A stretch of 64,000 nt of DNA from Serinibacter arcticus (lineage in GTDB: Bacteria; Actinomycetota; Actinomycetes; Actinomycetales; Beutenbergiaceae). The DNA is taken from assembly GCF_003121705.1 (NCBI RefSeq), contig NZ_PYHR01000002.1:992001-1056000 (forward strand). Direction: 5' to 3'. Shown here in pieces: positions 55,683 through 63,818 of this stretch (position 1 is its first letter; every line of letters starts with the position of its first letter). Both the position numbers and the translations under genes were made by a program. The notes under the pieces are model-generated. The model worked only from the letters and a program-made list of their open reading frames with translations. It was not told where the DNA came from and searched no databases.

Positions 55683-56172
55683 GGCTCGTCCTTTCGACGC
55701 GGGCCTGGGCCCGCGCATCTCACGGGCGCCCCGCAGGGCGTCCGTTGTTCCGGTTCATCCGCCGTCCACGGAGTGGCGGCGGCCTGGTGCCCGCGACGCT
55801 CCACGAACCACCCGGGGGTGGACCGCCGTGGTGCGCCTCGGACGGCTGGGTCCGCCGGTCCGTCAGCCGTGAGGCTGTCGGTCCGGGGCTGCCGTGCCGA
55901 TGTGCGGGCACGCGATGTCAGTCGACGCGTGCCGACTGCACCGGCCATGGTACCCGACCCGAGGCGTCGGCCCCGACCCGGGCGACGGGCCGCGGCGACG
56001 CCGGTCTCGGGGCGTCGGCGCCGGGAGATCACACGGAACGGCGCAGGCGTGGAGCGCGGCGAGGCGCGGGTGTCCCGACGGCGCGGGCTGTCCCCAGGAC
56101 GTCGGCCGGCCCCGCACTCCCCGTCGCCCCGGAACGGCTCCCGCCGCGCCGTCCCCCGCGTCAGGATCGGGC
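55683..56172. promoter_or_regulatory. 490-bp spacer with the rpsB leader and two divergent promoters
   Basis: No gene is seen. On the minus strand TACCAT (55952 to 55947) is a possible -10 for rpsB and would give a leader of about 260 bases. The leader has small inverted repeats, for example GCGGGC/GCCCGC around 55697-55712, CCACC/GGTGG around 55806-55820 and ACGGCTG/CAGCCGT around 55840-55870, so it could carry S2 autoregulation. The part 55960-56172 next to the M23 gene shows no clear promoter apart from CAGGAT 5 bases before that ATG. Confidence 0.4.
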
Positions 56173-56787
56173 ATGCCCAGCATCTTCCGCGTCCTCGGGA
56201 CCGTGGCGGCCGTCGCCGCCCTCGCTGCGACGGCGACCGTCGCCGGCACTGGAGGCGGTGGAGGTCCGGGCGGTGGCGGTCAGGGCGGTGGCGGTGCCGG
56301 CGACGCAGGTCCGGCCGGGGCTGCCGCCCGACCCGCCGTCGCGGCCGCCCCACGCCCCGCCGCGCGAGGTGCGGAGGCCGCTGTCGTCTACGACTGGCCG
56401 CTGCCCGCGCCGGCCGTGGTGCGAGCCTTCGACGACCCCGCGCAGCCGTGGCTCGCCGGACACCGCGGTGTGGATCTGGCGGCCTCGGCCGGTGCGCCCG
56501 TCCACGCCGCGGCGGACGGGGTGGTCGCGTTCGCGGGCACGGTGGCCGGCCGGGGCGTCGTCTCGCTCGACCACGCCGACGGGATCCGCACGACCTACGA
56601 GCCCGTGACGCCCGCCGTCGCCCGGGGTGAGGCGGTGCTCCGGGGCGACGTGATCGGCACGCTCGTCCCGGGCCATCGCCAGGACGGTACGGACGCCCTG
56701 CACTGGGGTGCCCGCATCGGCAGGGAGACCTACGTCGACCCGACGCTGCTGGTGGCGGGCGACGTCGTCATCAGGCTCTGGGAGTGA
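56173..56787 (+). CDS. Secreted M23 (LytM-type) peptidase-like protein
   Basis: A 204-aa protein with an N-terminal export segment (about 5-25), a Gly-rich stretch to about 45 and an M23 domain. GHRGVDLAAS provides the His and Asp zinc ligands, AAADGVVAFAGTVAGRGVVS the core sheet, and ALHWGARI the last His. The usual HxH of LytM reads AxH here, so one active-site His is replaced, as in many actinobacterial relatives with xLHWG; activity is uncertain. It is divergent from rpsB, a common position for M23 genes in this phylum. It likely acts on or binds peptidoglycan. Confidence 0.82.
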   Translation: MPSIFRVLGTVAAVAALAATATVAGTGGGGGPGGGGQGGGGAGDAGPAGAAARPAVAAAPRPAARGAEAAVVYDWPLPAPAVVRAFDDPAQPWLAGHRGVDLAASAGAPVHAAADGVVAFAGTVAGRGVVSLDHADGIRTTYEPVTPAVARGEAVLRGDVIGTLVPGHRQDGTDALHWGARIGRETYVDPTLLVAGDVVIRLWE

Positions 56788-56823
56788 TGGACCGCTCGGA
56801 CCTCGGCCCTGTCCGGGGCACGG

Positions 56824-57879
56824 TCAGGCGCGGGGGTGGGCCTGCTTGAAGGTGGCGAGCAGCCGCTCCGAGCTGACGTGCGTGTAGCGCTGGGTCGTCG
56901 CGAGGGAGGCGTGCCCGAGCATCTCCTGGATGGAGCGCAGGTCGCTGCCGCCCTCGAGCAGGTGGGTCGCGGCGCTGTGGCGAAGGCCGTGCGGCGCGAT
57001 GTCCGGCCCGCCCGCCGCACGGCTCGCCTCGTGCACCACGGTCCGGACGGCCCGGGGGTCGATCCGCCCGCCGCGCCGGCCGAGGAAGAGCGCGCGGCCC
57101 GAGTCCGCCGTGACGAGGGCTTCCCGAACGGCGAGCCACGCCCCGAGCGCGCGTGCCGCCGGGGCGCCGTACGGGACGACGCGCTCCTTGCGACCCTTGC
57201 CGAGCACGCGCACCAGCCGCTCCCCGTGCTGGATCGAGGTCAGGTCGAGCGCGGTGAGCTCCGAGACGCGCAGCGCCGCGCCGTACAGGAGCTCGAGCAC
57301 GGCGCGGTCGCGGCGGACCAGAGCGTCGGTCAGCGGGTCGACCACTCCGTCCACGGGCTCGTCGCCGGAAGAGGAGCCGGGGGCGACCCGGACGTCGTCG
57401 CCCCGGGCGCCGGCGCTGCCCGGGTCGGGCGCGGCCCCGTCGAGCGCGGCCGCGGCCTGACGCGGGGTCAGGACCACGGGCAGCACCGTGTCGGCCCGCG
57501 GGCTGCGGAGCCGGAGACCGGGGTCGGTGCGCATCAGCCCCTGGTGGCTGGCCCAGCGCGTGAACGTCCGGGCGGCCGCGCCACGGCGGGCGAGCGTCGA
57601 GCGGGTGAGTCCGCGGGCGGACAACGAGGCGAGCCAGCGGCGCAGGACGGCGAGGTCGAGGCGCTCGAGGTCGGCACCCGACGCCGTGCCCGGGGCGGAG
57701 GCGAGCAGATCGCCGACGTCGCCGACGTACGCCCGCACGGTGTGCTCCGAGAGCCCGCGCTGGTACGTCAGGTGGGCAGCGAACTCCTCGACGACGGCGG
57801 CGTCGCCGGGGCGGACGCCGTCGTCGGGCGCCGCGGCGGGGCCGCGAGCGCCACGAGAGGTCGTCCCCGGTCCGGTCAC
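56824..57879 (-). CDS. xerC: Tyrosine recombinase XerC
   Basis: Resolves chromosome dimers at dif with XerD, activated by FtsK (ftsK, 20.4 kb). The 351-aa protein has the N-terminal core-binding domain (YQRGLSEHTVRAYVGDVGDL) and the catalytic domain with Arg in ALRVSELTAL, Lys in GKGRKERVVP, HGLRHSAATHLLEGG, GHASLATTQRYTHVSSERLL in parts with the nucleophile Tyr. A hydrophilic insert of about 35 residues lies before the first catalytic Arg (GDDVRVAPGSSSGDEP). GTG 57879 is the first start that gives a normal N-terminus; reading further upstream adds 72 unrelated residues. Confidence 0.92.
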   Translation of the reverse strand: MTGPGTTSRGARGPAAAPDDGVRPGDAAVVEEFAAHLTYQRGLSEHTVRAYVGDVGDLLASAPGTASGADLERLDLAVLRRWLASLSARGLTRSTLARRGAAARTFTRWASHQGLMRTDPGLRLRSPRADTVLPVVLTPRQAAAALDGAAPDPGSAGARGDDVRVAPGSSSGDEPVDGVVDPLTDALVRRDRAVLELLYGAALRVSELTALDLTSIQHGERLVRVLGKGRKERVVPYGAPAARALGAWLAVREALVTADSGRALFLGRRGGRIDPRAVRTVVHEASRAAGGPDIAPHGLRHSAATHLLEGGSDLRSIQEMLGHASLATTQRYTHVSSERLLATFKQAHPRA

Positions 57880-57938
57880 GTCCCCACGGTGACCCCCGCG
57901 GGCCGCCGGGGCAAGGACCGACACCGGCAGGTCGGGGA

Positions 57939-59092
57939 TCAGCGCCCGGCCCTCCGGTAGCGGTCCCCCTCTCTCCTGACGTGACCGGCCAGCTCGAGCG
58001 CACCCAGCGCCGCACGCACCTCGGACGCGGCCAGCCCGCTCACCCGGGCGACCGAGTCCACGGTGCCACCGGCCCGCACCGGCAGCGCCTCCCACACGAG
58101 CGCGTGCTCGGGACGTGCGAGACCGGACGGCACGTCGCTCGCCCGCCTGACCTCCTGCTCGACCGGCAGGTCCTCCCCCGCGCCCCGAGCAGCTCCCGCA
58201 CCTCGGCGGCGTCGGTGACGCAGACCGCCACGCCCTCGCGGATCAACCGGTGGCAGCCCGCCGAGGCGGCCGACGTCACCGGCCCGGGGACGGCGCCGAC
58301 CGGACGCAGCAGCCGCGCGGCGTGCATCGCCGTCGAGAGCGTTCCCGACCGCCAGCCCGCCTCGACCACCACGCACACACCGCCGAGCGCCGCGATCAGT
58401 CGGTTGCGGGTGAGGAACCGCGACCGGCTCGGCGCGCTCCCGGGCCCCACCTCCGCGACGACCACGCCCTCGCGCGCCACCCGCTCCAGCAGGGCGGAGT
58501 TGCCGGCCGGGTAGAACCGGTCCAGGCCGCCCGCCATCACCGCGACCGTGCCACCACCGACCGCGAGCGCCGTCCGGTGCGCCACGGCGTCGATGCCGTG
58601 GGCCCCGCCGGAGACGACGACGGTGCCCGAGCTCGCCAGACTCGCGGAGAGCTCGCCCGCGACGTGCTCGCCGTAGCCCGTGCTCGCCCGGGCGCCCACC
58701 ACGGAGACCGCGCTCCCGAGCAGCAGCGCGGGGTCGCCCCGCACCCACAGGCAGTGCGGCGCGGCCGCGTCGAGGTCGGCGAACCGGTCTGGCCAGCACT
58801 CGTCGCCCGGGACGAGCAGACTTCCCCCGAGCCGCTCGATCCCTGCGATCTCACGCCCCGGGTCGACGGTCGGCATCCGCGGGACCCAGCGCGCTCGCGC
58901 CCGCTCCCAGACGGTCGTTCCCCAGGGACTCCGCGGCGGACGCTCCCCGGGGCGCAGCACCCAGCGCAGCGCGTCCGACGGACCGAGCGCCGCGACGAGC
59001 GCACCCGCGTGCAGGTCGCACGGTTCGGCCAGCCGACCCCACGCCACGCGGGCCAGGCGGTCGTCGTCGACGTCGAAGGTCAGCTCAACCAT
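57939..59092 (-). CDS. dprA: DNA-processing protein DprA, with a single-base frame break
   Basis: Loads RecA on incoming single-stranded DNA. The Rossmann-like DprA domain is complete in the first frame: VVGARASTGYGEHVAGEL, VVSGGAHGIDAVAHRTAL, FYPAGNSALLE, RNRLIAALGGVCVVVEA and SGTLSTAMHAARL. The C-terminal winged-helix domain (ARPEHALVWEALPV, then ARVSGLAASEVRAALGALEL) is in another frame and joins if one base is added in the C4 or C5 run at 58183-58186 or 58175-58179. The repaired protein has 384 aa. ATG 59092 overlaps yifB by 8 bases. Confidence 0.92.
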
Positions 59093-60608
59093 GACTCCCC
59101 CGGATCCGCAGCGTCATGGCGGCCGCGACCTCGTCGGCGCCGGGCCGGTCGCGGCCGGCCAGGTCTGCGAGCGTCCACGCCACGCGCTGCACACGGTCCG
59201 CGCCGCGCAGGCTGAGCGTGCCCCGGTCGACGGCGCGGGTGAGTCCGGACACGGCTCCCGCGTCCATCCGGTGGTGGCGCCGCAGCCACGAGCCCGGCAC
59301 CTCGGCGTTGGTGCTCCACGGCGTCCCGGACCAGCGCGCCCGCATCCGCGTGCGGGCCGCGAGCACGCGCGACGCCACCACGGCGGTCGACTCACCCTGC
59401 TCCCCCGCCAGCACCGCGGCGCTGCTCGGCAGCACGTCGACCTGGAGGTCGACCCGGTCGAGCAGCGGACCCGACAGGCGGCTGAGGTAGCGGCGGCGCT
59501 GGATCGGCGTGCAGCTGCAGTCGATCCCCTTGCCCGACGCGTGCCCGCACGGGCACGGGTTGGCGGCGAGGACCAGCTGGAAGCGGGCCGGGTAGCGCGC
59601 CGATCCCGCCGCCCGATCGATGACGAGCTCCCCGGACTCCAGCGGCTGCCGCAGCGTCTCCAGCACGCGGGTGGCGAACTCGGGCGCCTCGTCGAGCATC
59701 AGCACGCCGAGGTGGGCACGCGAGGCCGCCCCCGGGCGCGGGATGCCGCTGCCCCCGCCGACGACGGCGGCCGCACTCGCCGTGTGGTGCGGCGCCTCGA
59801 GCGGCGGCCGGGTGAGGAGGCCGCGGGCGGGGTCGAAGACCCCGGCGACGGAGTGGAGCGAGGTGACCTCGACGGCCTCGGCCTCCGTGAGGTCGGGCAG
59901 CAGCCCCGGCAGCCGCGAGGCGAGCATGGTCTTCCCGGTCCCCGGAGGACCCACGAGGAAGAGGTGGTGACTTCCGGCGGCCGCGACCTCGAGCGCGAAC
60001 CGCGCCTCGCCCTGGCCGAGCACGTCCGACAGATCCGGGACCGGTCCGAGCGCGGCGGCGACCTCGTGCGCGACGGGGACGACGACGTCGGGCACCTCCA
60101 CGTCGCCCCCGTAGCGGGCGACGAGCTCCGCGAGGTGCCCGACCGACCGCACGTCCGCCCCGGGCACGAGCGCCGCCTCGGCGTGGTTGCCCGCCGGGAC
60201 GACGACGTCGGTGAACCCCGCCCGCACGGCCGCGTGGACGGCGGGCAGGACTCCCCGCACCGGGTGCACCCGGCCGTCGAGACCGAGCTCGCCCAGGTGG
60301 ACGGTGCGCTCCGGGGTGCGTGGTGCGATGCCCGCAGCGCGCAGCACGGCCACGGCCATCGCGACGTCGAAGGCCCCGACCTTCGCGAGGTCGGCCGGCA
60401 GCAGGTTGACGGTGATCCGCCGCGGCGGGAACGTCAGCCCGCACGAGTGCACCGCGGCACGGATCCGCTCCCGCGCCTCGGCGATCGACGGCGCGGGTCG
60501 CCCGACGATGGTGAACGCCGGGAGGCCGAGAGCGAGGTGCGCCTCGACCTCCACCACGGCGCCGTCCATGCCCAGCAGGCTGACGGCGTGCGTCCGACCG
60601 ATGCTCAC
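59085..60608 (-). CDS. YifB/ComM family Mg chelatase-like AAA ATPase
   Basis: A 507-aa protein. The N-terminal Lon-like domain (VEVEAHLALGLPAFTIVGRP) precedes the AAA module with Walker A GPPGTGKTML, Walker B MLDEAPEF, the NPCPCG motif with its Cys cluster (GHASGKGIDCSC) and the C-terminal lid. In naturally competent bacteria ComM acts as a branch-migration helicase during DNA integration; next to dprA this role is likely but not shown for actinobacteria. GTG 60608 overlaps the yraN stop as GTGA. Confidence 0.92.
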   Translation of the reverse strand: MSIGRTHAVSLLGMDGAVVEVEAHLALGLPAFTIVGRPAPSIAEARERIRAAVHSCGLTFPPRRITVNLLPADLAKVGAFDVAMAVAVLRAAGIAPRTPERTVHLGELGLDGRVHPVRGVLPAVHAAVRAGFTDVVVPAGNHAEAALVPGADVRSVGHLAELVARYGGDVEVPDVVVPVAHEVAAALGPVPDLSDVLGQGEARFALEVAAAGSHHLFLVGPPGTGKTMLASRLPGLLPDLTEAEAVEVTSLHSVAGVFDPARGLLTRPPLEAPHHTASAAAVVGGGSGIPRPGAASRAHLGVLMLDEAPEFATRVLETLRQPLESGELVIDRAAGSARYPARFQLVLAANPCPCGHASGKGIDCSCTPIQRRRYLSRLSGPLLDRVDLQVDVLPSSAAVLAGEQGESTAVVASRVLAARTRMRARWSGTPWSTNAEVPGSWLRRHHRMDAGAVSGLTRAVDRGTLSLRGADRVQRVAWTLADLAGRDRPGADEVAAAMTLRIRGSHG

Positions 60609-60964
60609 GAGCCGATCCCGGCGACGTGGGTGAGCAGCGGAGGGCCGCCGCGGGGCCAGAGGATGCCGATCACGTCGAGCCGCACCTCGCGCGGCCGGAC
60701 CTCGTGCTCGGCGAGCCAGCCCGCCGTCAACCGGCGCAGGCGCGCCACCTTCACCGGCGTCACGGCGGTGACCGGGTCGCCGAAGCCGGTGCCCGACCGC
60801 GTCTTCACCTCGATCACCACGAGGTCCCGCCCGTCGCGCGCGACCAGGTCCAGCTCGCCGCCCTCGCCGCGCCAGTTGCGCTCGAGCACCTGCCACCCCT
60901 GCTCGGCCACCCAGCGCGCGGCGAGGTCCTCGCCCCGCCGTCCCAGCTCGTCCTTCTCGGCCAC
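60605..60964 (-). CDS. YraN / UPF0102 family nuclease-fold protein
   Basis: A 119-aa protein: LGRRGEDLAARWVAEQGWQV, then GGELDLVARDGRDLVVIEVK and TRSGTGFGDP, the restriction-endonuclease-like core with the Glu-Asp-Glu-X-Lys pattern. Biochemical function unknown. GTG 60964 has AGGAGG 8 bases upstream, which decides among three close GTG codons. The 143 bases upstream (60965-61107) hold nothing recognisable except that ribosome binding site. Confidence 0.92.
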   Translation of the reverse strand: MAEKDELGRRGEDLAARWVAEQGWQVLERNWRGEGGELDLVARDGRDLVVIEVKTRSGTGFGDPVTAVTPVKVARLRRLTAGWLAEHEVRPREVRLDVIGILWPRGGPPLLTHVAGIGS

Positions 60965-61107
60965 GGCCACCACCTCCTGCGGCGAGGGTGGCACCGGACG
61001 CCGACGTCGCGCCGCCCCGCCGGGGCCGCGGAGGACGGACGCCCACGCGGCCGCCCTGGGGACAGCCCGCGGGCGCGACCCGTCGCGCCAGGGACGCGGC
61101 TGCTCGG

Positions 61108-61656
61108 TCAGTCCTGCGCGGCCTGGCGGGCGCGGTAGGCCTCGACGTGGGCGCGGTTGCCGCAGTTGTTCACGTCGCAGAAGCGCCGGGAGGAGTTGCG
61201 GGACAGGTCGACCAGGACGGCCGAGCACCCCTCCCCCTCGCAGGCCCGCAGCCGGTCGAACGCCCCCGAGCGCACGACGTCGATGAGCGCCATCGCGGTC
61301 TCGACCGAGATCTGCACCGCGAGCGTCGCGTCGGGGGCGTGGGCGTGCAGGTGCCAGTCCCAGTCCCCGTGGCGCACGAGCTGCGGCCGGGCGTCGCCCT
61401 CGAGCAGCCAGGAGTTCACGAGCGCGACGGCCTCGTCGCGCTCCACCTCCCACAGCCGGGCGACGCCGTCGCGCGTGTGCCGGACGGCGATCACGTCGTC
61501 CTCGTCGTGCGGTCCGTGGCCCTCGTACCCGTGGGCGACGTAGAAGGCGTCGAGCTCCGCGGCCGTCTCCAGCCGGTCGACGCCGTCGCGCATCCGCCCC
61601 GTGTTCACCAGGGCCGCGGCGGCCTGCAGTGACAGCGTGGTGTCATGACTGAACAT
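61108..61656 (-). CDS. CGNR zinc-finger regulator (ABATE domain)
   Basis: A 182-aa protein of the actinobacterial ABATE/CGNR family. The N-terminal half (LQAAAALVNTG, VERDEAVALVNSWL) is the presumed ligand-binding ABATE domain. The C-terminal zinc finger has two Cys in RACEGEGCSAV and two in FCDVNNCGNRAHVEAYRAR in which CGNR gives the name. Such proteins are regarded as stress- or ligand-responsive transcription factors. ATG 61656 has AGGAG 8 bases upstream. It is divergent from an EamA transporter gene, and the spacer has two 16-bp direct repeats, so it very likely controls itself and the transporter. Confidence 0.88.
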   Translation of the reverse strand: MFSHDTTLSLQAAAALVNTGRMRDGVDRLETAAELDAFYVAHGYEGHGPHDEDDVIAVRHTRDGVARLWEVERDEAVALVNSWLLEGDARPQLVRHGDWDWHLHAHAPDATLAVQISVETAMALIDVVRSGAFDRLRACEGEGCSAVLVDLSRNSSRRFCDVNNCGNRAHVEAYRARQAAQD

Positions 61657-61719
61657 TGCGTTGACTCCTGACAACCTTGGGGTCTACCGTCAGCACCATC
61701 CTAGGCGTTCACTCCTGAC
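61657..61719. promoter_or_regulatory. Divergent promoter with two direct repeats between the CGNR regulator and EamA
   Basis: Repeats 61657-61672 and 61704-61719 match at 14 of 16 bases and start 47 bp apart. Plus strand: TTGACT (61661-61666), 18 bases, TACCGT (61685-61690) is a good promoter for eamA. Minus strand: TAGGAT (61703 to 61698) is a likely -10 for the regulator. One repeat covers the plus -35 and the regulator ribosome binding site, the other lies just upstream of the minus -10, as expected for operators. Confidence 0.6.
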
Positions 61720-61811
61720 CGGAGCCGGCGCCGTGACCCGGCCCCACCTCGCCCGTGCCACGCAGGCCGCTCCCGCCCCAACCGCGCTCCACCTCCTCGA
61801 AGGCCACGCCC

Positions 61812-62840
61812 ATGTCCGGTGCTCCCCTGCTCGACCTCTCGCAGACCCCCGCGTCGGGAGCGACGCCGAGCGCCCCCACCCGCCACCGCGGGCTGGGCCT
61901 CGCCGTCGGGCTCGCGGCGTCGGCCGCCTTCGCCACGAGCGGCCCGTTCGTGAAGCCGCTGCTGGAGGCCGGTTGGTCGCCCGGCGGCGCGATCATCGTC
62001 CGCCTGACGATCGGCGCCGTCCTGCTCGCCGTCCCGACGCTGATCGCGCTGCGTCGCCTTCCCGACGGCTGGCGCACGGTCGCGGCGAACTGGCGCTGGA
62101 TCGTCGCGTTCGGCGTGATGGGCGTGGCGGCCCCCTCCACGCTGTACTTCCTCGCGGTCGAGCGGTTGCCCGTCGCCGTCGCCCTCCTGGTGGAGTACAC
62201 CGGACCGCTGCTGCTCATCGGGTGGTCGTGGCTGCGCACCCGGCGCATGCCCAGCCCCGGCGTGCTGGTCGGCGCGAGCCTGGCGATGTTCGGTCTCGTC
62301 GCCGTCCTCGACCTCACCGGGGCGATCGCGCTCGACCCCGTGGGCCTGATGTTCGCCGCGGGCTCGGCGATCGGGAACGCCTCGTACTTCGCGCTCACCG
62401 CCCGGCCCTCGCCCGTGCCGCCGGTCGCGATGGCAGGTCTCGGGATGATCGTGGGCGCCGTCGTCGTCACCGTCGTCGGGGCGACCGGGATCCTGGCGGT
62501 CCGGATGCCGTTCGTCGACGTGACGCTGCTGGAGGGCACGGTGCCCGCCTGGGTGCCGCTGCTGGTCGTCGGAGCCGTCCCGACCGCCGTCGCCTACGGC
62601 GTCAGCGTGATCTCGGTGCGGATGCTCGGCGAGCGCGTGGCGTCCTTCGTCGGACTGTCCGAGGTGCTGTTCGCCGTCCTGCTCGCCTGGTTCCTCATCG
62701 GTGAGCGTCCGACGACCGCCCAGTCGCTGGGGGCCGTGGCCGTGGTCGCCGGAGTCGCGATCGTGCGCCGCTGGGCCGATCGCTCCCCGATCGACCTCAC
62801 GGGACCTGCAGATCTGCCTTCGACAGCTCTTCCACGTTGA
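61812..62840 (+). CDS. EamA/DMT family transporter
   Basis: A 342-aa membrane protein with ten hydrophobic segments in two EamA halves, starting after a hydrophilic leader of about 28 residues. Landmarks are LAASAAFATSGPFVKPLLEAG in parts, LYFLAVERLPVAVALLVEYTGP in parts, the second-half EamA element ISVRMLGERVASFVG and LLAWFLIGERPTTAQSLGA in the last helices. EamA proteins export small polar metabolites or import drugs; substrate unknown. Its control by the divergent CGNR protein suggests an efflux role. ATG 61812 has GAAGG upstream. The 3' end overlaps the convergent DUF2469 gene by 44 bases. Confidence 0.85.
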   Translation: MSGAPLLDLSQTPASGATPSAPTRHRGLGLAVGLAASAAFATSGPFVKPLLEAGWSPGGAIIVRLTIGAVLLAVPTLIALRRLPDGWRTVAANWRWIVAFGVMGVAAPSTLYFLAVERLPVAVALLVEYTGPLLLIGWSWLRTRRMPSPGVLVGASLAMFGLVAVLDLTGAIALDPVGLMFAAGSAIGNASYFALTARPSPVPPVAMAGLGMIVGAVVVTVVGATGILAVRMPFVDVTLLEGTVPAWVPLLVVGAVPTAVAYGVSVISVRMLGERVASFVGLSEVLFAVLLAWFLIGERPTTAQSLGAVAVVAGVAIVRRWADRSPIDLTGPADLPSTALPR

Positions 62841-63099
62841 CGTCCTTGAACGTCACGACGCGCACCTGCTTGACGAACCGCGCGGAGCGGTAGACGTCCC
62901 ACACCCAGGCGTCGCTGAGCGTCAGCTCGAAGAACACCTCGCCGCCGGCCGACCGCACCTGCAGGTCGACGTTGTTGGCCAGGTAGAACCGGCGCTCCGT
63001 CTCCACCACGTAGGCGAAGAGTCCGACCACGTCGCGGTACTCGCGGTAGAGCGCGAGCTCCATGTCGGTCTCGTAGTTCTCCAGGTCTTCAGCGCTCAC
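62797..63099 (-). CDS. DUF2469 family protein
   Basis: A 100-aa protein, [20 protein letters not shown], then FAYVVETERRFYLANNVDLQ and FVKQVRVVTFKDVNVEEL. This is the invariant DUF2469 family that follows rnhB in almost all actinobacteria; function unknown. GTG 63099 overlaps the rnhB stop as GTGA. It is conserved over its whole length, which supports the 3' overlap with eamA being real. Confidence 0.92.
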   Translation of the reverse strand: MSAEDLENYETDMELALYREYRDVVGLFAYVVETERRFYLANNVDLQVRSAGGEVFFELTLSDAWVWDVYRSARFVKQVRVVTFKDVNVEELSKADLQVP

Positions 63100-63811
63100 G
63101 GGACCATCATGCCCCGGCTCGCGGGCTCGACGCCCGGGAGGCGCCACGAGCGGCGGTGGCTCTCGGTCGGACCGTGGACGCGGAGCGCCTCGATGTGGAG
63201 CGGCGAGGCGTAGCCCTTGTTGCCGGCCCAGTCGAAGCGCGGGTCGACGTCGTGCGCCGCCCGCATGAGCCCGTCGCGCTCGACCTTGGCCAGCACGCTG
63301 GCCGCCGCCACGGAGGCGCACGTCATGTCGGCCTTGATCCGGGTGACGACGCGGGGCCCCGCGCACTCGTCGCCGGCGTCGGCCTCGAAGGCCGCGAACA
63401 GGTCGTCGCCCGGCGTGGAGTACCAGTCGTGGTTGCCGTCCAGGAGGACGACGGCGGGCGCCGCCCCAGCGCGCGCGTCACCTCGGCGACAGCGCGGTGC
63501 CCCGCGAGCCGGAGGGCCGCGATGATGCCGATCGCGTCGATCTCGGCCGGCGAGGCGTGGCCGACGGCGCACGCGAGCGCCCAGCGGCGGATGGGAGGCA
63601 GCAGACGCTCCCGGGCGGCGGGGGCGAGGAGCTTGGAGTCGCGCAGCCCCGCGGGCTGGCGGCCGGACGTGGCGTCGACGACCGTCACGCCGACGCTCAC
63701 GGGTCCTGCGAGGCAGCCCCGGCCGACCTCGTCCATCCCGGCGACGAGCGAGCCGGGCGCGACGGCGAGCTCGCGCTCCAGCCGGAGGGTGGGCGCCCTG
63801 CCGACGGTCAC
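63096..63811 (-). CDS. rnhB: Ribonuclease HII, with a single-base frame break
   Basis: Removes RNA primers and misinserted ribonucleotides from DNA. The first frame has [17 protein letters not shown] (catalytic Asp and Glu) and [14 protein letters not shown]. The second has [11 protein letters not shown] (third acidic residue), [20 protein letters not shown] over two parts and [18 protein letters not shown]. They join if one base is added to the C4 run at 63464-63467, giving [13 protein letters not shown] and 238 aa. GTG 63811 lies 8 bases after the lepB stop. Essential-type gene; assembly deletion is likely. Confidence 0.93.
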
Positions 63812-63818
63812 CGCGGGC

